Assembly (NCBI GenBank): GCA_025617745.1
Contig: CM046855.1
Coordinates: 19,747,880 to 19,811,879 of the forward strand
Length of the DNA stretch: 64,000 bases
Source of the DNA: Heliocidaris erythrogramma
Lineage: Eukaryota > Echinodermata > Echinoidea > Camarodonta > Echinometridae
Reading direction: 5' to 3'
The notes under the pieces were generated by a model. The model ran no database searches. It had not been told where the DNA came from and saw only the letters and a program-made list of their open reading frames with translations. Each line of letters starts with the position of its first letter. The first letter of the stretch is position 1. This document shows positions 50,401 to 57,518 of the stretch, one piece after another. Both the position numbers and the translations under genes were made by a program.

Positions 50401-50771
50401 GTCTGAAAATTCCTTCATTTACAAATAGTGTTTGTAGAATTTTGGGGCACATTTTTATTGGATTTCCCATTAATATGACCAAGAAAATACACCAAGTAGT
50501 GAAGTTCTTATGCCTAGGGAGAATTGTTTCCATGCTCTTCTGCTGAGCAGAAGAAAGAAAGATGACTACAGACTAATGAACATCATAATATGTGATTTTT
50601 TTCCCCTCTTGTGTGATTTTCACAGGTGTGATTCCAATGTCCACCAAGCCTGATCACATCATTGACAACTGTGATGTCTTTGACTGGTCTCTCACAGACG
50701 ATGATATGAAAGCATTACACAACCTCGGTGAAACTCACCGATTTGCTTGGGATCCTAATACAATTATATAA
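37091..50771 (+). CDS. Aldo-keto reductase, seven clear exons (first exon uncertain)
   Basis: NAD(P)H-dependent carbonyl reductase of the (beta/alpha)8 AKR superfamily, probably cytosolic (no signal peptide seen). Exons: 37091-37171, 37603-37710, 38346-38531, 45029-45120, 45500-45598, 47209-47302, 50626-50771; all borders are AG/GT and phases join. The catalytic tetrad is intact: Asp in DTAKVY (codon split 37171/37603), Tyr at 37617-37619 (VYRNE), Lys at 37704-37706 (TSKL) and His at 38435-38437 (YLIHWP). Signature GISNYLVRHMEEL and substrate-loop QSEYHPLCLN are present. The cofactor motif reads IPMSTKPDHI: the usual IPKS lysine is Met (codon 50637-50639) and the expected Arg is His. It resembles the short glyoxal/prostamide-type reductases, but substrate cannot be assigned. 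The 6.5-kb intron 38532-45028 is filled by retroelements. Confidence 0.9.
38923..39229 (+). repeat. PLE-1 inverted arm, left copy
   Basis: Starts aaatgaatttgggtttg and ends ggcagctctgag. It is the inverse of 40312-40618. It contains the minus-strand hammerhead at 39022-39065. Confidence 0.95.
39022..39065 (-). ncRNA. Hammerhead ribozyme (PLE-1, left arm)
   Basis: Identical inverse of the ribozyme at 40475-40518; all core and stem bases are conserved. It lies 3' of the PLE coding region in the same (minus) sense, the expected place for a pseudo-LTR ribozyme. Self-cleavage would fall after the GUA triplet. See the other copy for base-by-base evidence. Confidence 0.8.
39412..40311 (-). pseudogene. 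PLE-1 ORF 3' part: RT C-terminus and GIY-YIG endonuclease
   Basis: About 300 codons open to a stop at 39414-39412. The beginning (LYVHVESNHPPSIIKRIP, ARLSNVSS) matches the RT thumb/linker of PLEs. After a Cys-rich linker (CNCRQKQDCPLPGRC) come the GIY-YIG elements: VYKATV, HYIGLT, the Arg in KTRYALH and the LSNYIW block. The end has CSLCLAEKFHI..LNSRSELFSTCRH, which is characteristic. The RT catalytic palm is missing, so the copy cannot move alone. GIY-YIG nicks target DNA to prime reverse transcription. Confidence 0.85.
40312..40618 (-). repeat. PLE-1 inverted arm, right copy
   Basis: Inverse of 38923-39229 with the same 307-bp length. It contains the plus-strand hammerhead at 40475-40518. 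The PLE reading frame runs in from the arm without a stop, so translation across the junction is fortuitously open to an ATG at 40470. Confidence 0.95.
40475..40518 (+). ncRNA. Hammerhead ribozyme (PLE-1, right arm)
   Basis: 5' to 3': stem I strand CCAGTCA (40475-40481); core CTGAAGA (fits CUGANGA); stem II GCCC-TT-GGGC (40489-40498); core GAAA (40499-40502); a minimal stem III C..G plus A..U closing the loop AATTT; cleavage triplet GTA (40509-40511); stem I return strand TGACTGG (40512-40518). The 7 stem I pairs and 4 stem II pairs are perfect. This is a type I hammerhead with very short stem III, the form described for Penelope-like elements. It is antisense to the PLE ORF in this arm. Confidence 0.8.
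41191..42729 (+). CDS. Reverse transcriptase of the LINE (N-terminally truncated)
   Basis: The frame is open from the first inserted base ([13 protein letters not shown]...), earlier than the first possible start, so the upstream end is missing because of truncation. RT blocks in order: [31 protein letters not shown] (first catalytic Asp), [26 protein letters not shown] (catalytic Asp pair) and KFLGILLD. The C-terminus (SYNTR..., [23 protein letters not shown]) is standard for jockey/CR1-type ORF2. The endonuclease domain is absent. No stop or frameshift interrupts the 512 codons, so the copy is young. Confidence 0.92.
   Translation, partial: [512 protein letters not shown]
41191..43086 (+). 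mobile_element. 5'-truncated non-LTR retrotransposon (jockey/CR1-like)
   Basis: The borders are fixed by the PLE-2 arm: the mirrored arm runs straight from agagagaga to the A run, whereas the left arm is interrupted between 41190 and 43087. The insert starts in-frame inside a reverse-transcriptase domain and ends in a 3'UTR with (aactg)n repeats near 43060-43086, a short-repeat tail as seen in CR1/jockey-type LINEs. 5' truncation is typical of target-primed reverse transcription. It inserted after PLE-2 had formed its inverted structure. Confidence 0.9.
43090..43300. repeat. Purine-rich part of the PLE-2 left arm
   Basis: A/G-only stretches (gaggaaaaaag, ggagagagag) mirrored at 44170-44430 as C/T-only DNA. 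The long frames over both are compositional and not genes. Confidence 0.9.
43504..44157 (+). CDS. PLE-2 ORF fragment: RT C-terminus, Cys linker and GIY-YIG endonuclease
   Basis: Open from the inverted-repeat junction (REKKASSRVPLVLTYNE...) to a stop at 44155-44157. RVPLVLTYN and FRKDKSLKSTLVHS are the connector typical of Neptune/Poseidon-type PLEs. A Cys-rich linker (PCLRPRCKTC, with CTTENVIYVICCKAC) leads into GIY-YIG: VIYVI, LLYVGETKRRLADRVTEH with the catalytic Arg and Glu, then LPVARHFN and the ERLIFHLGTLHPRGMN end. The RT palm is missing. An inverse copy of the last 55 or so codons sits in the left arm (43332-43502). Confidence 0.9.
   Translation, partial: REKKASSRVPLVLTYNEPNARLASTIKKNFKLLSDNPSTSHIFSEPPLTAFRKDKSLKSTLVHSNHTRVQPADRDLDSCPCLRPRCKTCSRLSTERNISGPKGNFTIHDNFTCTTENVIYVICCKACNLLYVGETKRRLADRVTEHLRSIRLNTSGLPVARHFNLPGHSVEDFKVMGAIKCNGDDLSRKRREERLIFHLGTLHPRGMNVTFRSFRTN
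47401..47631. repeat. Short MITE with TAGAGTA-type ends
   Basis: Ends tatagagtatcgaggtg..aacgtca and tgacgtcacactttggtactcta are related to those of 2128-2529 but more diverged. The interior has its own mirrored blocks (ctggttccaaacaac; gtttggaaccag). It lies in the reductase intron 47303-50625. Confidence 0.7.
47648..48218. repeat. Foldback element with ~245-bp arms
   Basis: The left arm begins aacgttacacttttgaaaaatc; the right arm ends gatttttcaaaagtgtaacgtt. Internal blocks are mirrored with a few mismatches (cgttcacgcttgggc, gtccagagtgtgaaaaatgg, ttcaaacaaattgttctctgg). A spacer of about 80 bp lies near 47900-47975. Immediately follows the element ending at 47631. Non-coding. Confidence 0.85.
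48311..50139 (+). repeat. 78-bp tandem satellite, split by a transposon
   Basis: Units begin ttgtacagtcaagacta at 48311, 48389, (49828 reconstructed by phase), 49906, 49984 and 50062, exactly 78 bp apart once the 48406-49842 insertion is ignored. Each contains a ttatacagggtgtatcaaga block. Confidence 0.9.
48406..49842. mobile_element. 1437-bp TA-flanked element with GC-rich inverted ends
   Basis: Ends CCGTATTCACCGGCCGAAAG and CTTTCCGCCGGCGAATACGG are near-perfect inverses. The host satellite unit supplies the empty site: agac-TA-tgcc, and TA is present on both sides of the insert, so a TA target duplication is directly visible. A second subterminal motif (ataggccgcacccc..actttg) appears near both ends, in the same orientation. 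No transposase ORF is seen, so it is non-autonomous; TA duplication suggests the Tc1/mariner group or a relative. Confidence 0.85.
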
Positions 50772-51163
50772 GTAAATAAGGAATATATACATTTTAAACC
50801 CTTTTTAGGGGGAGTGTTAAAAGCAGCAGTTTGTCTGTTCTCTGCCATAGCACATATAGTTGTATAAAGTAGGGTAATTGTTTAAGTACCCTATTGGCTG
50901 AAAAGGTGTCACATGACATATATCAATTTGTTATATATGACTGAACATGCAATATAACTACCCTTTTTTACACGGTAAAGTACATTCAAAAGAGTACAGC
51001 ATGTCAGGGCAACCCTTTTCATTGTTTTCATTGTTTCACCTGCGCTCATTTGATGTGAAGGCAACATGAATGTAATCTAGAGGGCCTGACTCCAAAGAAG
51101 CGAGGCATGAAATTGCAGATATCCTCAATTTTATATAACAAATATTGTGTGCATATCGTTGTT

Positions 51164-51337
51164 CAGTATGGTGGAACCTCGTTATAAGAACACTGTTATA
51201 ACAAACTCTCATTATAACATGGTAATTTTTCCGGTCTCACTTCTTTGTTTTTTTTTAGCCCTGATATAACAAGGTTTCGATATAAAGAGGTGATTTCCTT
51301 GGTCCCACGGAGTTTGTTATAATGAGGTTCCACTGTA
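51164..51337. repeat. pogo/Tigger-like MITE
   Basis: Left end cagtatgGTGGAACCTCGTTATA, right end TTATAATGAGGTTCCACtg: the CAGTGGAACCTC..ATAA end is typical of pogo/Tigger-type mariner relatives. About 174 bp, no ORF; inside are further ttataacaa/gatataac blocks. Confidence 0.75.
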
Positions 51338-51660
51338 AATGTATAACATATTCACCTCCAAATTCAGAATTTCCCTTGTGCCTTTTTATTTCAACCTGGG
51401 CCTGTGGCCTCAGGGAGATATAACATCACTTGAGAAATTCTGAATATGTCATTTCATATATTTTGTTTTTTGAAGCATGCAGTATTTTTTGTATAATAAT
51501 GAAGCATTCTTGGCTTGCAGTTTAAATCTGGTCATCAAAGTCATAGGTTTCTCATTGCATATACTTCAAGTCATTTGTAAGATTTGTTTTATGCTCTTAT
51601 TCCTTCTTGAAAGTGTCCATTTCAGTTTCAGTTGTGTTCCTTACCATGGGTGTCAACATC

Positions 51661-51980
51661 GACTTGAAAATTAATGTTGTTGATATTTCTCCGTCATAAT
51701 TTTCTCAGGGATTTAATTTAAGAGTTTGTAGAACCAAGATATATAAAAGAAACTCAGATAAATCATTGAAAAGTGACTTTTTAGTTGCTGGAAAAAAAGT
51801 GTAGCTTTAGGACCACCCATCATACATGAAACCTTTTTCTTGAAAAGGGACAAATTTGGTAATTTAAATATCTTATTTCTGACATCTACATGTATTTAGT
51901 CTGAAAATTACTCTTGATTATATGTTTTCCCTTTGATTAAAGTCTTAGAAGAACAAATAAAAAGGTAATATATTTACCAA
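51661..51980 (+). repeat. ~320-bp direct duplication, copy 1 (reductase 3' flank)
   Basis: From gacttgaaaattaatgttg to ggtaatatatttaccaa, repeated at 52778-53109 with a few substitutions and small indels. Includes an AATAAA at 51956-51961 that may end the reductase mRNA (3'UTR about 1.2 kb). Confidence 0.9.
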
Positions 51981-52256
51981 TATGATATTTATCATATAAT
52001 GGTAATTTCCATTCATTCTGGATCTAAGCATAGGAGTACATTTGTAACTGTCTCAGTATTGACAGTTTTCTTAACTACAAGGCCCTTGAATGAAGAAATT
52101 AGGAAGTCTATGATGATATGATCTACTCCAGTCATCCTGCCCATTTTTTCAAATTCCAATAACTTTTCAAAATGCAACACATCTTTTCAAAGAACGTATG
52201 TAAAGACTTGATAATGAATTACCTGTAGATAATAGAGCAAGGCTTGTATGGTCAGG

Positions 52257-52736
52257 GGTCCTAAAGCTGCGACCGTGCAAAATACGCGCAATGCTTCAAA
52301 CTTTTGGCTTGACTGAGCAACAAGATAATAATAGTAATAATAATGGCCACTTATATAGCGCTCATATCCGTCACGCAGTGACGCTCATGGCGCTTAGACA
52401 TTATTACCCTGGTTATAGCCGAGCTGCCAAAGTAACTAGCGCTCAAGCATATCAGGTACCCATTTACACCTGGGTGGAGAGTGGCAAATGTAGATTAGAG
52501 TCTTGCCAAAGGACATTAGTGCCATGGTGGGATTTGAACCCCGTACCTTGTGATGTACAGTCCGGTGACTTATCCAGTAGACCACAACACCTCTACGTTA
52601 TTATTATCATAATAAATACATTTGCCAAAAAGAATGAGTAATTTTCCTTTATTTTTGTGATATTATCGTTATTTGGAAATTCAAATCACTCGGCTTCAAT
52701 ATCATTCATTTATTACGTGTGCGCAGCTTTAGGACC
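52257..52736. repeat. MITE with GGTCCTAAAGCTGCG ends, carrying a nested SINE
   Basis: The 15-bp ends GGTCCTAAAGCTGCG (52257-52271) and CGCAGCTTTAGGACC (52722-52736) are exact inverses. The core is occupied by the tRNA-type SINE listed separately. The tagctttaggaccac motif in the flanking duplicated DNA (51808 and 52918 areas) resembles the same end, so the element may derive from or have inserted near a related end. Confidence 0.7.
52320..52616 (-). mobile_element. tRNA-derived SINE
   Basis: On the minus strand, GGGTTCAAATCCC (near 52530-52542) matches the RNA polymerase III B box. The block continues with the tataagtggccattattatt-type stretch on the other side and ends in (TAA)n-like repeats near 52322-52343. 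The pattern gcgctcatatcc..gctcatggcgc is common in marine invertebrate SINEs. Nested in the MITE 52257-52736. Confidence 0.6.
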
Positions 52737-52777
52737 CTATCATTTTGTTGACCAACTTCGTCATGGGTATCGTCATG

Positions 52778-53109
52778 GACTTGAAAATTAATGTTGATTT
52801 TTATCCGTCGTAATTTTCTAAGGGATTTAATTTTAAGAGTTTGTAGAACCAAGATATATCAAAGAAATTCAGATAAATCATTGAAATAGTTACTTTTTAG
52901 TCGCTGGAAAAAAAGTGTAGCTTTAGGACCACCCATCATACATGAAACCTTTTTCTTGAAAAGGGACAAATTTGGTAATTTAAATATCTTATTTCTGACA
53001 TCTACATGTATTTAGTCTGAAAATTACTCTTGATCTTGATTAAGATCCCTTTGTTTTCCCTTTGATTAAAGTCTCAGAAGAACAAATAAAAAGGTAATAT
53101 ATTTACCAA
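52778..53109 (+). repeat. ~320-bp direct duplication, copy 2
   Basis: Second copy of 51661-51980, offset 1117 bp. Contains the same polyadenylation hexamer (53085-53090) and a small insertion (cttgattaagatccc, about 53035-53049). Confidence 0.9.
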
Positions 53110-53159
53110 ATAAATATGCAAATATACATATAAAAACATCAGAATTTATTGGTTCCTGT

Positions 53160-53960
53160 CCTTTTTAAAACTGATTTTTTTTTTTGTCTCCAGAGCTGCT
53201 ACCAGTATGATTAAACATAATGATAAGGCTAAGCTAGACAGGGAGCATAGGATAGAGAATAAAGGACACACAGGAAAGAATAAAAGGTAATGGAATATGA
53301 GTACGAAGAGGAGAGAAAAAACCAGGAGATGGACTAAAGAGCGATGGTATGAGAAAACTTTAGAAAACCAGGAGATATGAGGAGAGGAACTAGGAGATGG
53401 AGAGACAGAGAGAAAGAGGAGAAAAAGCTTGGAATTATGAGAGGAAAACAAACTTGGAGATTATTAATATTATTATTATCTATTTGGCACTTTCAAAAAA
53501 TCAAGAAATAGTATAGGCTTACAGTGTCCATACATTCAACTTCAAGATTCAGATGAAACAGAGATGATGAGAGGAGAGAAAATGAGAATTAAGGGAGTAT
53601 AGTGATAGTGAGAGAAAAAGGGGACAGAAAACTTACAGACATGCAGTAAAGAGGGAGCGCAAGAGGAAAGCAAACTATGAAAAGGAGGTATATAGATAGA
53701 TATGATGAGACGGGGACAAAAGTAGAAGAGATGAAGTTTTTACAGAGATGACGATTGAGAGAAGAAACAAGAAACCGAGAAAAGTATAATAGGTAGTGGG
53801 AGTATAAAGGTGAGAGGATATGATAATGGGGCAGGGGCAGCTGAGCGTTTTTCAAAGTGGGGAGGGGGCACCAACAAAAGGGGCACTTTGGGGGGGAAAA
53901 GGGCACCTACAAAGGGTGAAAACAAGGCGGAAAATGCCACTTTGAGACATTATTATACCG
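53160..53960. other. Purine-rich low-complexity region
   Basis: Plus strand dominated by gaggagag/aaaccaggagat-type sequence with degenerate short repeats; no gene. Long minus-strand frames here are compositional. A unique stretch follows up to the LTR at 54090. Confidence 0.7.
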
Positions 53961-54346
53961 CTACATTCTGATTAATACACTATCAAGGATCATTTTCGAC
54001 ATTTTGTCTTAACATGGTTCTAGATTTAAAAAACAAACAAACTACTTTGCAGTTGAGTGTAATGGTCTGATCATTCATATTGATGATATTGTGACGGTTT
54101 TGGCACCAGCCCCCTAATTTTTAAAATTTTAATAGGATAATTGATGACTGAATAAAATAATACATGTTTTCTTTTGAATGAAAGATTAATATATTTCCTA
54201 GTAAACTGTTGTGATATGCACGTTTCAGACATTGTCTTTTTAAACATCCCGCAAGAGATGTGTTTTGTATTGGATGTGACGTTGAGGGTGCTATATCATA
54301 CAAGGCCTCAAAGTCGCCAGGTTATAAATTTACGCGCAAGTATGTG

Positions 54347-54423
54347 TGACGTCACAATCACTTTCGCTTTTGGGGGCTTGGCACTTTTAACCAATCACGT
54401 CACAGGGTTTAGGGGTATAAATA
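54347..54423 (+). promoter_or_regulatory. LTR promoter: CRE, CCAAT and TATA elements
   Basis: A perfect cAMP-response palindrome TGACGTCA (54347-54354), CCAAT (54391-54395), a CACGTCA half-CRE just after it and TATAAATA (54416-54423) lie in the order and spacing of a strong RNA polymerase II promoter. Transcription would start near 54445. The same set is in the 3' LTR at +9050. Confidence 0.75.
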
Positions 54424-54527
54424 CGGGGCGGGAGACACAAATTGTTCACAACTTTTCAAGGACGCCATCTTGACAGAAGTTCTCTCGCTCTTTCTCCACT
54501 CAATTTTCTTTTCAAAACTCAACCATT

Positions 54528-54533
54528 GTAAGT
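54528..54533 (+). promoter_or_regulatory. Strong 5' splice site in the LTR leader
   Basis: ATT|GTAAGT (GT at 54528-54529) matches the donor consensus, about 85 nt after the predicted start. A donor here could splice to acceptors before gag (57512), integrase (60620) and the last ORF (62123). Function inferred. Confidence 0.5.
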
Positions 54534-57139
54534 ACAGATTATTTCTCATTTTAATAGGAGTAATTTAACTTGTTTCATATGGACTGCATCTCATACTGAA
54601 TTAATGAATTTTATAATGAATTTATTGACTGAATGTGAGATTTTATGAGGATTCTGACACACAAATTCACAAGTCTAGGTTTTGATCTCTGATGAAACAA
54701 TTGCAGTCATGAAGTATTTTCATATCTAATGGAGATGAAAATATTTATTTATGAAGTGTATGATGTGATGTTTTCAGACTACATGTAACTTCTGGAATTA
54801 TTTTTGTGTTCAATAGAATTTATTGAAATGTCTGAAATTTTCTAAGTGTCAACACTTTGGCTCTAGAAACTAAAGTTTTCTAAGTGTCACTATTTTGGTT
54901 CTTTTAATTAGGACTTAGAACAAAACACAAGTCATTCATTGCATTCATTGTATGTGAATATTTATTATAGAACTGAGTCACCATGAGTGGAAGGAACATG
55001 GGTCCACGTTGGTACCACAGGGTCTGGGACCCGGGCATAGTTACTTAAACCTTTTACCTTGATATTTTATGGAATCACCTTCACCTTGAGATTTTATAAG
55101 TCTTACACTTCTGGCTAGAGTTGAGTGTGTCTCAAAAGTGCCTTAACATATGTACTTGTTCAATGAATGTTATTATATACAAAAAATATGCTAAGTCGAG
55201 ACCTTTTGGTCTTTTGCACTAAGTCAAGACTTTAGGGTCATTTGCATTACATACACTAGGCCTACTGAAAATATTCTGAGTCTGAACCTTTTGGTCACCT
55301 GGCACTGCAAATAATTTTCTAAGTATGGATCTTTTGGTCATTGTGTACATACTTAGTATTGAATTACCTCTACTTATGAATGTTTACTAAATATTATAGT
55401 CATGCATGTTTAGCCTTTGGTGGTGTTACTACCCCTCCTCCCCCCCCCCCCCCCCCCATCCCCCATCTCCGGCGTACCAGTTCCAGTGGACAAGTTATGC
55501 ATTCATGATGTCCAATCAGATGGTTTTGACTGAGGAATGCAATTTACAATTAGATGATCCCAACTCGAGGATGACAATGGTACTGATCAGATGGAATTAG
55601 ACAGTCACAGAACAGAATGCCATTTCTGTTAGATGGACTAGGACATGTTTTGATGAACATTATTCATTGAGGAACATGGGACAAGACCAAAGGACTTGGA
55701 AGTTGACTATTTCCCCCCCCCCCCCCCTCTTTCATGCTAGTCCACCACCATGCATTATTAGTAGTTACAATTTATATTTATATTTGTGAATTTAGAGTGT
55801 AAACTCTAAAAAGTTATGGTCAAGGTTAAACAAAGAAAGTTGTTCCCTAGTAAAGATTTCTCTTAGTCATAGTTTCTGGGAGAAAATATCTCTGAGGCCA
55901 GTTACTATAAGCGACGGTTACCAGTGTTTTGGGAAGTAGCACTAACCTTTGAGGTTGTGACTACGTGTTTGTTGTAGGAAATTTTGGTTCAGGTTGTGCC
56001 CAGGAGGGGAGAATTGGTGTTGGCAAGTTGAGACAATAGAGTTTTATATCCAAAGAAAGAGATGTGTTGTGTGCTGGTCGCATCAACATAGTTTTAGGGG
56101 ATAATGAGTAGGAAAAGAAGAGATAAAACTGACTTTAGGAACTAGGTTTGAATTGTTTGGAAGACCGCGAGGTATAGTAACAGGCCTACTCGGAGAAAAG
56201 ACTTGGTTTGTAGATTAAGACAGGAATTTTGGAATGTAACAGTAAATTACCACTTATAAATATTTGTACATAATTTGAATCATTACCATTGTTGTGGATT
56301 TCATTCCACCATTTGTTATTTTATACAAGATTAAAGTTCAAGTTACATTTGATTACAAAGTATCCTTACATAATTCATTGCTTGACCAGTAATTATAGAC
56401 ATGATTGGTGAAGGAAGATGTTGATGGAGAGATAATTTAATAATTTATAATAATTTATTTAGCCAACAGTTTGCTTGATGCAGACGGCCCTTTAAGCCAT
56501 TGATTTGAGCTCGGATAATTTTGAGACAATAGTTAATGTGAGGAAATGCGAGACTGTGCAGCGAGAAGCTAAGTGAGTGCTCGGTGGACATTATGCCCGA
56601 GTAGTGTTAGAGCGAACGTATGCAATGTGCATAAACACGTGGAAAATTGCCTAAGTTCAAAGTATGTGGTCAGCGTGCATGATTTGATACACGTGTGCAT
56701 ACAGAGTGCGAATGAGAAGTAACAAGCATGCAAATGAAGAGAGATTTACTTGTAACAGACAAAATAGGAGAAGAATAAGAGTACAGAATATTTACCAGTG
56801 TTTTCTTGACCTGCTCCTCTTAAGGTAAAAGAAGCTTTATGCACCTTGAGGAACAACTTGGTGAATTTTCTATTGGTTTTCTTGACCACGCAAAGATGGT
56901 ACGGTTTTTAGCTCGTTAGCATGGGTGTACGTATAGTACCAGGCACGTATTTCTCTTAGCCAATCAGCGGAGGTCTTAACTTTCTTTCATTTGCATGTAT
57001 AATTGACTGGAAAGTAGCTCTATTAAAGTCTCGTATTGTTACCTCACAAAGACAATTTATTTTGTGACAAAGCTTATTTAGATTAGGATCAACTGAAGAA
57101 ACCACAGTTGATCCAGGGGTCATGTCCCTATAAACCATG

Positions 57140-57151
57140 TGGTGGCAGCAG
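57140..57151 (+). promoter_or_regulatory. Primer-binding site, tRNA-Leu type
   Basis: TGGTGGCAGCAG lies 2 nt after the LTR CA. TGGTGGCAGC is complementary to the 3' end ...GCTGCCACCA of a tRNA-Leu (AAG/TAG type, recalled from animals). Minus-strand DNA synthesis would start here. Confidence 0.65.
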
Positions 57152-57205
57152 TTACTATAAGGATTATATGTTGAGAAGGCGCCTGGGGCGACTCGCGTCG
57201 CAGTG

Positions 57206-57218
57206 GTGGCCGAGCGGT
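57206..57218 (+). other. tRNA-Leu A-box-like sense sequence
   Basis: GTGGCCGAGCGGT equals the D-arm/A-box of animal tRNA-Leu, 55 nt after the primer-binding site that pairs with the 3' end of what appears to be the same tRNA. Possible captured tRNA sequence or an internal polymerase III box. Confidence 0.4.
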
Positions 57219-57518
57219 GGGATGGCTAAATAAATATTAAATATTTTTGTTGAATATAATCATTGCAGATGAGTGCTGGTCAGGCATTGCTTACAGTAGA
57301 GAAATATAAGTAGTAGAATTAAGAATATAAAATTACTTTGTATAAACTATTTACATGTAGCTTACATAAGGCACAAATTAGAAATCATATTTCTATACAT
57401 TGTAAGAGACACACTTGACTAGCAAAAATTACTAAAAAAAAAAAAAATATATATATATATATTTGAAAACAAATATTGAAAGAAAGAGAAAATCAATTTC
57501 TCTTTCATCTAGGTCATT

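Larger units (their letters stand above)
54090..57137 (+). repeat. 5' LTR (about 3.05 kb; right border inferred)
   Basis: Begins TGTGACGGTTTTGG, identical to 63140 onward. The end is placed at the CA (57136-57137) just before the primer-binding site, giving TG...CA borders. Three kilobases is long for a gypsy LTR, and the second half cannot be checked because the 3' copy leaves the window after 861 bp. Degenerate reiterations of (t)ctaagt..ccttttggtc occur at about 54840-55345, and C-runs at 55439-55457 and 55713-55728. No real ORF; the 99-codon frame at its start is within promoter sequence. Confidence 0.7.

Noticed and set aside
54174-54473. 99-codon frame in both LTRs
   Set aside because: It spans the LTR promoter (CRE, CCAAT, TATA) and is repeated only because the LTRs are identical.
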